Program-made: the position numbers and the translations under genes
Part shown: piece by piece, positions 1 through 11,633 of the stretch
Numbering within the stretch: the first letter of the stretch is position 1
Layout: each line of letters begins with the position of its first letter
Assembly (NCBI GenBank): GCA_973895155.1
Contig: OZ316896.1
Span: 13,268,001 to 13,332,000 of the forward strand
Direction: 5' to 3'
Length of the DNA: 64,000 bases
Source: Marsupella aquatica
Taxonomy: Eukaryota; Marchantiophyta
The notes under the pieces: model-generated
Told to the model about the DNA's origin: nothing
Databases searched by the model: none
The model's input: only the letters and a program-made list of their open reading frames with translations

Positions 1-1000
1 TTTAGAGATCAGCAAATTGAATGTATGGAGTGTGAAAGTTGCCTATTGTTCTCAAAAGATATGTGTAGGACGAATGTTGCCTACAAATTTCTATAAATGT
101 GAGTGGTATGCAGGGGGGCTTTCCTAATTTTTCATTATTGGTTATCAGGTATGGTGGGATGTGTGGTTTGTGAGTGTTGCCATTGTACAAGAAGAAGCGA
201 GAACAAATTCCAGTTTGGGAAGCTGACCATGGCGCGCACAGGACATGTGTGGCTGGTCTGCGTGTCAGCCTCTCCTTCTGAGCTTGGCTTGTACTCTTGT
301 ATATGACGGTAAAACAAGTTTTTTGAAACAAATACAATCAAATTGAACCTGCCAAATGCTGTGTCTACCTCATAAGACCAAGTGGTTTCAAACCCTTTAA
401 AAAAAAGACCAAAAATGGTTTTCCTGTTGGTGGATTGTCGACAGCAGGTTTTAAAACAATAAAGGAGGTACTCTTGTACCTGTGTGCAAGTACTACCTCG
501 TAACCCTTGCCTTTGGCATGCCAAACCCTCAACAAGAGTCCCATTCGCAGTGAGCTGAAGGCTTCTATAAATAACCAAAGCATGGCTCAGCTTACTCAGG
601 ATATTTTTGGACTGGAATCATATGACAACCTATGCTTGCCGAGCAATATGATTCCAACCATGTGGTTCTCAACTCCCTTCCATCTCTTAGAGTAGGGAAG
701 CATATGTTAACCAATCCTCGATTAACGTTAGGTAACTTTTGAAAGGATGAATAACAAGTCTTGCATGAGTTTGTGAGCTTGATGTAACTCTTAGTTGATG
801 GTCAGGTAAGATTTGAAGCTTCAGAATGTTTGTTGGGCAATATTTCCTTCTTAAATTTCTTATCCTTCTCCACAGACCAAAACACAAAACATTCTGAATC
901 TGCCTAGAGTCAGTCACACTTCTTAGAATAACATTATCTTCCAACCATGCATATTGTTACTGACGAAATACAATATATTTTGACTTTTGCTACGTTAACA
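1..1000. other. Gene-free stretch at window start
   Basis: No open frame here has recognisable protein similarity, and no RNA gene or clear repeat was seen. The stretch is ordinary AT-leaning intergenic DNA that ends at the 5' junction of the retrotransposon fragment. Confidence 0.5.
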
Positions 1001-1006
1001 ATATGT

Positions 1007-1825
1007 CATGGACCGAGCTCGAATTCTTTCACCGGAGGGAAGGGCACAGGAGGCTGGCTTCAGGCCAATCCAGTCATTCCTCACCTACGGATGTCTTCAG
1101 CGGAGTTTGCGACAGCCATGCGTCTTCGTATGGGCTTGCCCCACCCACTTCTTGCTGGTTTACCTCCTACTTGCACTTGTGGGAAGCCTTGTGATGCCAC
1201 AGGTGTCCATCTTCTTCGATGCAGTTTGGGCGGCGAAACCATTTTTGTTCACAACGCTGTGAGAGATGCGACTGCTCAAGTTCTCTCTAGCTCTTTGGTC
1301 TGCGCACGGCGGGAGGTGGTGCTCGAGTTACCTGGTCCTCCATCACAGCGGTTACGGGTGGATCTTACCATGGTCCGTGATGGTCACCGTACTTTGGCAG
1401 ATGTAGTGGTGGCAAACCCATTGCGCCAAGACATCATTGGGACAGCGGCAACAACGGCAGGGGCAGCAGCATCACGAGCAACAACAACGAAGGAGGCCAA
1501 ATATGCTGCACGAGCTTCATCTGATAGCTTCCTGCCCCTTGCTCTTGAGATATTTGGGCGTCTCCATCATCAGTTCGACGGGCTTCTTTGCCAAGCTGCT
1601 CGGGATGTTCACGGCCGGATGGGTCCCACCGGGCCCCCGCTATCTGTTTTGACCACGCACTTTCGCCAACGCATTTCAGTCACCTTACAGCGTGCTCAAG
1701 CTTGGGCCGTCTATCGTCGATCTCTGACAGTGGGTGCTAGTGTGACTCCGCAGCGGCTAGCCCCCCTAGAGGACATTCCTGTCCCACTTGCCGATCTAGT
1801 TTCGACACTTGATGTAGACCACTAG
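1007..1825 (+). pseudogene. C-terminal endonuclease fragment of non-LTR retrotransposon polyprotein
   Basis: About 272 codons stay open in one frame to the stop at 1823-1825. A zinc knuckle C-x1-C-x9-H-x3-C has Cys codons at 1172, 1178 and 1220 and a His codon at 1208. Downstream comes an R-V-D-L...L-A-D-V stretch with Asp codons at 1361 and 1400, which gives D-x12-D, and then a T-K-E-A-K-Y motif. CCHC followed by (P/V)D-x12-14-D and a Lys is the layout of the restriction-like endonuclease that ends R2-type polyproteins. Reverse transcriptase and a start codon are absent, so this is a dead 3' fragment even though the frame is open. Confidence 0.75.
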
Positions 1826-1886
1826 CTTGTTGCCACATTTGCTAGGTATGATGAGGACCTTGGTCCATTTGCGGTAGTTTTAGTGA

Positions 1887-1977
1887 CTCTTTCTTGGTTT
1901 TTAGGGGTTTCCTTTTGCTCACTTCTTTTAGTTCCTCTTTCTTGGTTTTTAGGGTTTCCTTTTGCTCACTTCTTTTG
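1887..1977 (+). repeat. 48-bp tandem duplication in retrotransposon 3' UTR
   Basis: Two units begin CTCTTTCTTGGTTTTTAGGG at 1887 and 1935. The same pair occurs in copy 2 at 26084 and 26132, so it belongs to the element's 3' UTR and was not created locally. Confidence 0.8.
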
Positions 1978-2062
1978 CGTTTGGTTTTCTCCACTTGGGA
2001 CCTCTCTTGTTTATTCTTTTGTTCTCTATTTGGCCTTTTTCTGTATAAAGTATGTGTATATA

Positions 2063-5000
2063 AAATGACTTTTGATTTGAAACTACTTGACTTTGGCTAC
2101 TGCCAGCTAAACTACAATTCTTGATAAAGTAAATAGTGTGAAACATGTCCATAGTGGTGCTTGGGTCACACTTTTGGGGAACAAAATATGTCGTGGGCCA
2201 CCATGTAGAGTGTATCCACTACATGTGTCCATTCCAACGTGATTTGATTGTTCTTTGTTTATGTCAATCTATTGTTTATATTTCTAGTAACGTTAACATG
2301 TAGGTTGCTTCCACTATATGTCTCCATTCCCACATGATCTGATTGTTCTTTGGTTGTATCCATTTTGAAAATACTAGCCCAAATGCCCTAGGTTTGCTTT
2401 GCTTGGAAATAAACAGTTGGTAATATGGTGTCGGTTTCCAGTTCCACCCCAACTTCTAATGACCCCACTTCACTCTAAGCCGCAGGCCCTTATAGTGCAT
2501 TTAGATGGTGATTTAAGAATTAGATATCACCATTCTCAAAATATTCAGTCCCCTTTGGATGGTTTTCCCCATGAAGGGTGAGAGGAAGTTGGGACTGTTA
2601 AGTTTTGGAGTCCTATGAGGAAAGCCACACTGCTATTGGTGTTAGAATCTTATTAGTGTGAGCAGTAAATTAGGGTTACTAACAATGAAAGTGTAATATG
2701 GCTTTTCTAGACTATTTCAATCATACTAAGGCCACATGTTTTGTTGCTGAACCTGGGACACTCAACTTCTTTCCTTTGGGCAAGAAAAGGTTGTTAACTA
2801 TTCATGAATTCCAAAAATTTGATAATGCTACTTCATGACTCTATCAACAATTTGCTCCAATCACTAGAATCTGTGGGGTGTCTCAAACCTGACCGGTCTC
2901 AAAGTATGAGTTTTGGACTTTGGTAAAACAAGTGTTGGTGAGTCTGCCACTTTATTTCCAAAATAATCTGTGTGACCAATGGCCCTAAGAGGGTTATGGA
3001 ATTTAATTCCTGAGGGCGGTGAGTCCAAGGGGTGTGACAGTCATGACCTCCAAGTGGCCATGGATTATCAAACATAACCCTTGATGTAGTTTGCTCTACT
3101 CATGACCTGAAAATTGCACTTGGATTTGGCTAACCCTCCTGGCGGGCTACTCAGGGGGTGCTCAAACCATGTAACCTCAGGTAGCTCTGCAAGGGTTAAT
3201 GGCTTATAACCATCCATAAAGGTACCAAAAAAAAAGTATGAGAAAGATTTGCAGAAATAGGGAATGAATAATTGCACTGCACAGTATAAATGAAGAGCAG
3301 GACCAAAAAATTAAAAAGCAAGAGAGGGGACGATGTACATAGGATGGTGTCGCTTTATTGCAGAGCTCCCAACGAGACAGAAAAAAGTCTTGTCTCCTCT
3401 GCCCCCCTTCTAAACCTTTTATGCTGCGCAGAGTCTGATGCAGAATTATATTTTTGGGGGACACCAATATGCTGGCGACACTTTTACATAAGGATGTGGT
3501 CCGTATGGACAAAATAATATATTTGCACTAGTATTCTAGCGCCCTGTGGGCCGTAGAGCTCCCTGGAAACCACTTAAATAAAATGTGCCCAGGGACTGAC
3601 CATGTCGGAACATTTGTTGGGCACATACTCGAGCACAAGGTTTTGTTTTCTCGTTTTTTTCCAGCTTTTCCCTTTAGTAGGGGTCTCAATTTTCAGTTCT
3701 TGTCATACCATCTGACCCTACCTGTTCTCTTAGTCAGGTGATGTTTTTCTATCTGTCCAGCGTATGAAGCTTTCGCACCCCTGTGTGTTACTTATGTCTG
3801 CTATGAACAAAATATTTAGGAACACTAATCTTGAAGTACAGGAGGATTGTGTCCGCAGCCCATTACTCACCTCTTAACTAGTGTGAGCGTCTGAACTAGA
3901 TGCACCCCTAAATTGAGAGAAGTGTTATTTAATGGACCCTATGAGGCCCCATGAGATTTTAGGACCGTGGAATTAAGGGCTATCAAGGGTATGGATCACT
4001 CATGGGGTCCATCAAGAATATCTCTCTAGTGCAGACTCATGCAGCTCACTTTCAAGGTGGTCTTTGTCTGCCCGATTGCTTTGGTCCAGTATCTTCATGG
4101 TAAGTTGGTTTGCTAATCTCAATTGCAAAAAGCTACTTAAACTTGCCTTGAGAAAAGAAAGTTCCATTTATCCCAACCAGTTTTGTTTGGTGAGTATATT
4201 TTCCTGGTGTTTAGCTTATACCTATCCAAAACTTGCATTGGTGGCCAATTCAACAGATAGAAAGGTTTCTTGGGGATTGCATCTCATACCTTACTTTGTC
4301 TTATTAAGATTGTTGTAGTTTATTTTTGTTTCAAGTTGCCTTAGACATGTCTTTGGCATCATTGGTTTTAGAATTATTTCCTCCCTCTCAAGCTTTTGAT
4401 ATCCTTCTCCTAGAACCCCTCTTTATCTATTTACTCCATTTTCAATCTTCCAAGGATTGCGAGTAGTTCATGGTTTTCAGTTACTCACAGTAGGGTCAGT
4501 ACGTGAGAAGTACACTTTTTACAACGAGATTCACAAAATTTTAGGAAGCTCAACGGTAGTCTATTAGAAAAATGACATGTCAGGATGGCTTTTAAAGTGG
4601 GGCTAACATTTTATAAAGTCATGAACAGTGAGGAGCAGGCACAAGTACCAAGTCACCAAAAACAAATGTGTCCTTACTTTAAGGTGGTTCATAAAAAATC
4701 ATCCCAATGATTAAATATAATTGTGATATCATAATTTTTTGAGAGGGAAACACTATAAAAACAAGTTTAATTACTCTTTTTCTGGATCCTCCCACCTTTT
4801 GTTAGAGTAAAGAAGAAAGGGGCACCAATTTATCTTAACAGAATAGTCCTGAAAGATTTTTAATATAACTTTAGAAAGGTTGTTTAAACTTGTAGCAATC
4901 TCATCGTACGAATATTCTGAGGTTGTGATAACTAAAAATTAAGTTTAGATAAATTGAACTAAATTTAACTAGCATAGTTTTCAATCAATCTAGGGTTTAA

Positions 5001-5400
5001 TTTAGTCTTCGTTTCTCGAGAAACCGAGCATATTTTTCGAGCCCACCGATTTTGGAGGTGGAATCTTGGAATTTTGAGCTGGGCGCCAATTCATTATTTT
5101 GCGACAACTAGATTATTAGAAAACTACGGCAATAGGCCGTGAAGGAGGGCTCAAGGAAGTTTTCGAGCCTGCCCCATGGCTTTAGGAAGAGGCGCCGGGC
5201 ACAGTACAGTGCTTTACTACTGTACCAGAGGGGATTGTTTTTCCTCTCTACCCGAGGTACTGTACGTACGGTACGCTGAGCATGCAGAAGGCCGCGGAGG
5301 ACGAGGGAACGCCACTTCTTCACTTCTCAATTTTATTTTTTTCCTAAGGGTTTCAGACCGTGGAGGCACTTTCCCACCTGCCCGGAACACTGCATGCTGC
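2063..5400. other. Gene-free stretch with one diverged tandem repeat
   Basis: No supportable gene. A diverged direct repeat of about 65 bp, starting near 2202 and 2297 with a ~95-bp period, shares CCACTA(C/T)ATGT..CCATTCC and GATTGTTCTTTG. The remainder is AT-leaning and without recognisable coding or RNA features. Confidence 0.45.
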
Positions 5401-5605
5401 TGCCCTGCCCTGCCCTGCCCTGCCCTGTGTCTGGTCTGGTCCTGGGGCTTGAATGATTATTTTTTCTTGGGCCGGGCAGGGAAGGGCAGGGCAGAGCCGA
5501 AGAAGAAAGCTCCTGTGTGTCTGGTAGGGTCTGGTCTTAGGCTTGATTGATTATTTTTCGTAGGGCCGGGCAGGGAAGGGCAGGGCAGAGAAGAAGAAGA
5601 AAGCT
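5398..5605 (+). repeat. CCTGC short repeat followed by ~90-bp tandem duplication
   Basis: A run of about five TGCCC units (to about 5425) leads into two units starting CCTGTGT at 5424-5511 and 5512-5605. Each contains a CTTGA-TGATTATTTTT box, a GGGCCGGGCAGGGAAGGG box and an AGAAGAAAGCTCCTGT end. A third unit begins at 5606 but diverges at once. Confidence 0.8.
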
Positions 5606-7000
5606 CCTGTACTTCTTGTCTGGGCTCCGGAAGGCAAACTGCACGCAGCCCGTCCGATCAGAAGCGTGGAGGAGGAGGGAGAGAAGGTGAATTTCCAATT
5701 TTACTGCCCTGCTTTCCAGGCAAGCTCGTTTTCCACTCCGGTCCGTGGTGACCGGCCCTCTGTCCCCCTGCCCAGCCCTGCCCGTGCCCAGCCGCTGTGC
5801 CGTGCTAGGCTCTGATTCACTGCCCAGTAGGGAGCCAGAGATTGCAGTCTGGGAGGAGACAGGAATGGAAAGGAAGGGCAGGGCAGGGGGCAGTGATTGT
5901 CAGAGTGGGTGCTGGTTTTCCTCTTTCTCGCTTTCTTGACTTTACTTTACTTTACTGTATTTCTTTTCTTTTCTTTTCCTTTCCTTTACTGCTATTTCCA
6001 TTTCCCCAGAACTCGAGACTGCAGCGCACTTTTTACTTACTTTAGTTGTTTTTTTCAAAGTGACTAGGGTGACTAGAGTGTGAAGCTAGAATGGACCACA
6101 ATGTTTTGACCTTAGGACTAAGATGGGTAAACCCCGTTTTGACACCCAAAACATGTTTTACAAAGAAGCAGGTTTGCAAAGAAAACAGCTTAGAAAAAAA
6201 ATGTTCCAAAGTGGTCCATGTGCGTTTGCAATTGTCCATCCGTGTCTGTCGGAGCTTTGATTTTTAAGGCGGTGCTCGCACCAAAAGCATCAGAGGTCAA
6301 TTGCTAGCATGAAAGACATCAACATGGTTCTAAAATTCCTGAGTATAGATTTCAGAGCTATGTGTCAGGATGGGATACCCATAAGAAACGTTTTACGTGA
6401 ATGAGATTGTGAAGCTGGCTGAGGATCATGAAAACATCCATTTTAACTATGAGATGGAGCCATTAATTTGTATTGCCAAGATGAAGTTAAACTGTCAAAT
6501 AATTGGTGTTATAGTGTTCTGAAGGCAGAGGGGAGTACCGCCTTAAAAATTCTGGCTTTCATTTGGAGCATGTAGTGGTTTAAGGCACCTGCCCCTCGGT
6601 TTAAAATCTTAATGCCCTTTGCCACTTAGAATGCCCTGTCAAGATTTGGGTCACCACTTTAGGAAGAATCTCCTCTACTTTTACTAACAGTAGTAAAGAT
6701 AAAACTCTCTTGGGTCTTTTAAATGTTTTAAGGCCATGTTTTCATAACATTAAGGACAATAACATCCCTTCAAAATTTGAGCTCTCTTTTTTTGGGGGCA
6801 TTGTATCCCACAATGCCTTGTAAACAGGACATTCCTATCTAAGAAAGCTAAGTGAATTTTCCACCGACATTAAAAGGGCTAATTTCCATTCCTTCCTTTT
6901 TCCTTTCTAGTTCCCCATAATCCAATGCACTCTCATCAGTCATAAGTTACCCAGCCCGGTCCTTCTGCCCCTCTTCGACGTCCCTTTTTCTCGTTTTGTT
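5606..7000. other. Gene-free stretch upstream of the Aux/IAA leader
   Basis: No gene recognised. It contains TTTAC and TTTTC simple repeats near 5937-5990 and a single GAGACA (reverse complement of the auxin response element core TGTCTC) at 5856-5861. One such hexamer 2.6 kb from a start codon is expected by chance and carries little weight. Confidence 0.4.
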
Positions 7001-7620
7001 TTTTGTTTTTTTGGGTCTTTCCTTCTTTCCCGCCAGCGGGCCACCGTGGTCTCAATCGATCCGCTCATCTGCCCTTCCCCTCATCCCCATCCCCATCCCC
7101 TTCCAACCCAGCCTTGCAGACTACAGTACAGCCAAGCTGCCCTACCCTTTCCCCTGCCCGTGCCCTCTAGTTTGAAGCTGAGCCCAGCCTAGCTGACTAC
7201 ATCACGGCCAAGCTGCCCCGCCCTGCCCCCTGCCCTGCCCTGCCCAGACTGCCCTGCCCCCCAGTGAGTCCCCCTTCCTCGTCGTTCTTCCGCTCTGCTG
7301 CCCCTCTCTGTGTCTGTGCTGTGCCTCTGCAGCAGCAGCAGAGCAACAGCACTCCACTTCTCTTCTTCCCCCTGCTGTTCACAAAGGCCAGTAGTACAGT
7401 AGTACTTTTGAGCTCCCTCTCCTTTCGCTCCATTGCTTATTGCAGTGCAGTGTAGTGCATTTGAGCGTCGGCCATCTGCTTGAGCTCGTCTTCTCTTCTC
7501 TTCTCTTCTCTTCCCCCTCTCGGCTTCTCGGACGCCACAATCGTACTACTACTATACTTCGCCCGCTTCTCTCATCTCTCTCTTCTCTCTCTACGTTATC
7601 GCCATCGCCTCGCTCTCCCC

Positions 7621-7644
7621 CTCTCTCTCTCTCTCTCTCTCTCT
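7621..7644 (+). repeat. (CT)12 microsatellite
   Basis: Uninterrupted CT dinucleotides in the pyrimidine-rich leader, a GAGA/CT-type element on the coding strand. Confidence 0.9.
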
Positions 7645-8271
7645 GGTACCCCGTGTCCGGGCTCTCTCGCTTTCCCCATTTCTCGTGGTAGTGGACGAAC
7701 CACCAGGACGGAGAAGCGAGCTGTCGAGCTGTGCGGTGCAAGGTCTGGTTTGCAGCAATCAAGAGGTGGACGAGGAAGAAGAGGACAGTGCGTTTGTGGG
7801 TTGGTTTTTGTGGATGGTTTTGTTGCGCAGCAGGGAGCTAGGGAAGTAGAAACAAGAAGCGCAAGAAGCAAGAAGGAAGAAGAAGAAGGAAGAGGAAGGG
7901 GGTTATTGGGTTTGTAGGTTGTGAGATCGAGTCGGATCTCACGGGTTGATTTCGAGGCTGGGTGAAGAGTTTCTGGTGTTGTGTGCGCTTTCTTTGGTCG
8001 ATAGGAGGTAGAGGGAGTGGCCTGCTTTTACTGACTTGCTGGCTTGCTGGCGGGCGGAGTCCGAGCATTTGCTGCAGAGAGGCGCGGGAGAAGTTGTGGT
8101 GTCAGTTATTCTGAAGGAGCATAGGAGGTTGAGCATTGTTTGTTGGGTTGGGTGGAGCGGGCTATCGTTTTGGCCTGGGTGATTTCAGTTGGATTGAAGG
8201 GAAAACACTGAAAAAAAAGAATCGATAAGTGAGGTAGGTAGGAGGTTGGGAAAGTGTTGGAGGTACACATA

Positions 8272-8394
8272 ATGAAACGACGGAGAACAGGGGAAAAACT
8301 AACAACATCCCTCGGGGCCGTGGTGGAGCTGGTTGAGAACCTTTCTTGGGAGGCTGCAGCCTCTACGATAGTGCGTATTCCCCATCCCGGCTAG
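8272..8394 (+). other. Candidate 40-codon uORF ahead of Aux/IAA
   Basis: An ATG at 8272 opens 40 codons ending in TAG at 8392-8394, 95 nt before the Aux/IAA ATG. The peptide starts MKRRRTGEK and ends RIPHPG. It matters only if the mature leader includes this stretch. I do not recognise the peptide. Confidence 0.35.
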
Positions 8395-8489
8395 AGCAGA
8401 GCAGACCACAGGGAAGACACAGCGCAGTCTATTCTACACCATTGGCACTAGTGTGAAGAGTGAGAGAAAGTCTACCATTCCCCAGTACG

Positions 8490-11400
8490 ATGAGTCAGAA
8501 TGTCCACACTCGTCTTCCGCCCCCAGGTGTGCCATCCGGAGTGATAGGTCACTTGTCTCGTTCGAGTGCCGGGGTCAACAGCGGCAGCAACAACATGACC
8601 CACGTTAACAACTCTCAACCTGCATCGTGGGGCCACAGCACTAACGCCTCTAACCAGAATGCAGCAGTAGGTGTAGCAAGCAATCAGCATGGAGCTGCCC
8701 CGGGGACTCCCTCTGCAGCGGACTACGACAAGGCGACCACCGTTCCATCTCCCCAGAGCAGCAGCAGCAGCCAGGGCACCACCCTGAAGGAGCACGATTT
8801 GTTGGGGCTGTCGGATGTGTCTTCGTCCAATGCCAGTAAACAGGAGAGTTCTAGCCAGAGAAGCGACTTCCCCCATGAGAGGCTGAATTTGAACCTGAAT
8901 TTGGGAGCGACTGAGCTCAGACTTGGACCCCAACATGATAAGCCGAGCTCAGGTTTTCAGGGAACCACTGCTGTAGACCCTGGTAGCTTCCTTGGATTGG
9001 ATGCAGGTGGCAAGGGTCTTAATGCTGAAACCTCGATTCAGGACAGACGTTCCTCTACCGTGGACCCCAGCGCTGCGAATTCAGAGCAACAGCAAGAACA
9101 GGGCATGGATCGAGGATTTAGCTATAGCTCCTACAGTGGAGATAGAGCTTCTACTCAGCAGGTGGTTAGAGCTGACATAATGGAAAGCTCAGGTTGTAGG
9201 CCATTGATCGAGAGCGAGTCATTGCAAAAGTGGCACGGAGCATCAGCAGAACACAAGGCTGCGAATGAAAGCCTTAGTCTTAACATGTCTTTGGTGCAGC
9301 AGCAGCAGCAGGATGATTTGATCGGAAAGAAGATGTTTGAAAGGAACTACAATGAGGAGCCTCAGGAAGTCCAACACAAGCCGCATGCTCCAGCGGATGA
9401 GCATCAGGTCTACTCGGAGTGGCGAGAGAGAAAGCAACATAACGTTGCCCAAGATGACGTTTCCTCGTCCGAGAATGGATCAGCACAAGACCAAGTGATG
9501 GTAGAGAAATCTAACACTTCAGATGTGCACGAGGAAGCCGAGCTGCACCAGAGAATGGATCTTGAAGCTTATGCTGTCGACAAGCGAAATTTTCCAGACT
9601 GCAAGACGTTGGTAGCTCTCCAGCCTCCGGAGCAAAGGTTCCAACAAGACATGAGCTCAGTGCCAAGTCCCAGGCATACGGACTATGTCGCACAGCAGAA
9701 GCTATGGCAGTCGCAGATGTTGATGAGGCCTCAAATGGGTGTACCAGAGTTCCAAAATCAGCAGCAGCAGCAGCAGCAGATCTCTCTTCCTACTAAAGAC
9801 GAGAACTTCATGAACGGTTTCAATGGTAACTTCCCGGGACCTAGAGGGGTGTTCCCTGTCGCCAATAAGCCCGGTGTCTCAGGTGCCAAACGTCCCTTCG
9901 ACACCATAGGGACTAATCTGGATGCTAGGAACGATTCCCGGGTAAGCTCCGTAGCTGAGACCCCTTCAATGATCAACTCTAATTCTGCCACTTCTGATGC
10001 CGAGGCCAAGTCGAAAGCTCAGACCCCCTCGTATCCACCTTGGGGTGGCAATCGGGCCCCCACTTGGCAAATGCTCCACAGCGGCGGCTCATTTGGGCCA
10101 TTCCCCTCGCAGGCACCTGGCCGAAGTCAGGGCATGAGTAGCAAATCCACAGTGGATGCACCTATTGCTGGGGGAGAGACGGCCCCGAAGGCATGGGAAG
10201 CCCACACCAAGAGCTTACATCAACAACAAGATGCAGCTGCTTCGATTGGTCAGAAAATGGGCAGCTGCCCTTCTGAAAACAAACCAGCACCTGCCCAGGC
10301 TCCCTCCCCTTCCTCTGAAGCAGCATCTGCCCCCAGGTGAGCATTATCAATGCTCCTGTCCATGGTTTGGGCCTCCATGGCCCGATCGTCCTCAGCTACT
10401 TGACGTGGTTGCTTTGTTAACTACATGGGGTTTCATTGCTTATTTGGATGCTACGGTGGAGCTGTGGTTGCTCGTCGGATTTTAATCTCTGTTTTCTGGA
10501 GTTCGCATTGTTCATTGTTTCTGATCTAATTTCTGGTTTTGATGGAAACAGAGTACCCGCTCCCACCTCGCATGCGGTGGGGTGGCCACCACTCCGTTCG
10601 TACCGGAAAAACTCCATAGCTGCTCATCCGAGGCCCTCGCCAGTGGAGACCCAACAAGTCCGACCTCCTCCTCCCCCACCCCAGGCAGCCTCCCCTGCAT
10701 CAGTGGCGAGCCAACCAAATTCATGCTTTGTCAAAGTGTACATGGACGGTGTACCCTTCGGGCGGAAGGTGGATCTCGTACCATTTGGGCGGAAAGTGGA
10801 CCTCAAGACTAACCCCTACGAGAAGCTATCTCTCGTTCTGGAGGACATGTTCAGAGCCTTTGTGAATGGTGAGTTTTCCCTGACATCGTAGTTCTTGTGG
10901 TCATTAATGAAGTGTCGTTTGTCTATAGATCTCGTCTGTATGTTGGTGAGCTGTGGTGATTGGTCTCTGCTGGTTGAAAATCATAGAGTTGACGTTGATA
11001 GCTTCACCAGTATGCTCATTGTCCACCTCAATGCACTAGCAGGTCAACAAAATCCCAAGGAGCTCACACTGCCATCGGATAAGCGCAACTTCTTACATGG
11101 CTCCGACTATGTGTTGACATACGAAGACCAAGATGGAGACCTCATGCTAGTTGGCGACGTCCCATGGACGTAAGTTTCCTGATCCGGCTCGACTCTGCAC
11201 TTTACTTAGTCCACCTACGAGTCTTTGGACCTCAATTTTGCGCTTTTTCGTTTTGTTTGTATGACTTGAAACTGACCATGTAGATGGTTGGGGGTTTCAG
11301 GATGTTTATCGATACCGTGAAAAGGCTCCGGATAATGAAGGGATCTGAGGCAATTGGTCTTGGTAAGTCTGCTTTCTTCCTCAACCACTAGAACTTGTTC

Positions 11401-11633
11401 CCTTTCTGTCTCAATTCCTGGCTTTCTCTCTTTTATGTTAGATTCTACAAGTGCATGATCCGATTGTTCCAATAGAGCTCGGTATCCCGTTCTGTTGTAC
11501 TGTGTCTTTGAGGGTTCTTTAGAGTCCATGAACGCGTTTGTAACGGTTTTTCAGGTTGGCTGACGTTCTCTTTTTACTTTTGATTTCAGGAAACCGAGCT
11601 GCGGAGAAGGCAAACAAATTGCCCAATGTTTGA
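8490..11633 (+). CDS. Aux/IAA auxin-response repressor, 798 aa, 5 exons
   Basis: Aux/IAA proteins bind ARF transcription factors and recruit TOPLESS. Auxin joins them to TIR1/AFB for degradation in the nucleus. Coding exons: 8490-10336, 10552-10868, 11043-11169, 11301-11362, 11590-11633; all introns are GT-AG and phases agree. Seen: [11 protein letters not shown] (99-109), as in the IAA8/9/27 group; an LNLNLNL repression motif fused to TELRLG (132-146) but without the usual following GLPG; a K-R pair (467-468) as in the degron-rate motif; the degron [11 protein letters not shown] (626-636); PB1 from CFVKVYMDG (674) through GDVPW and [14 protein letters not shown] to the end. Angiosperm members have about 150-350 aa, so the Q/S-rich N-terminal region is greatly expanded, as in bryophytes. 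The ATG at 8490 was chosen because the longer frame starts at GTG. The PB1 domain carries a tandem 9-residue duplication (683-691 and 692-700). Repression through TPL is inferred from the motif. Confidence 0.95.
10751..10804 (+). repeat. In-frame 27-bp tandem duplication within the PB1 domain
   Basis: 10751-10777 and 10778-10804 both encode VPFGRKVDL. The two 27-mers differ at four third-codon positions (ccc/cca, ttc/ttt, aag/aaa, gat/gac) and at no replacement position. Known Aux/IAA proteins have this segment once, between the first and second PB1 strands. Confidence 0.95.

Larger units (their letters stand above)
1001..2062 (+). mobile_element. 5'-truncated RLE-type non-LTR retrotransposon, copy 1
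   Basis: From about 1005 the sequence matches the larger copy at 24952-26257 almost base for base, through the coding end, the stop codon and the 3' UTR, and the match stops at about 2062 in a TATGTGTATAT tail. Everything upstream of the endonuclease region is missing, as expected of abortive target-primed reverse transcription. TGACTTTTG occurs at 981-989 and again at 2066-2074 and may be the target duplication, although about 15 unexplained bases then separate it from the 5' end of the element. This copy lacks the MITE found in copy 2, so it serves as the empty site. Confidence 0.85.
7000..8489 (+). promoter_or_regulatory. Probable promoter and long pyrimidine-rich 5' leader of the Aux/IAA gene
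   Basis: Base composition shifts to C/T-rich with many CTTCTT and CTCTCT tracts, including an uninterrupted (CT)12 at 7621-7644. Such tracts are common around plant transcription starts and 5' UTRs. The ORFs here are low-complexity and not credible genes. Neither the transcription start nor a leader intron can be fixed from sequence alone. Confidence 0.5.

Noticed and set aside
5856-5861. Auxin response element controlling Aux/IAA
   Set aside because: A single hexamer 2.6 kb upstream is expected by chance, and no cluster was found near the start.
7379-7871. Overlapping frames on both strands in the pyrimidine-rich leader
   Set aside because: Translations are R/E- or S/L-rich simple sequence produced by CT and TCTTC repeats.
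8460-8489. Ten extra N-terminal codons for Aux/IAA starting at 8460
   Set aside because: The frame opens at GTG; a eukaryotic start needs the ATG at 8490.
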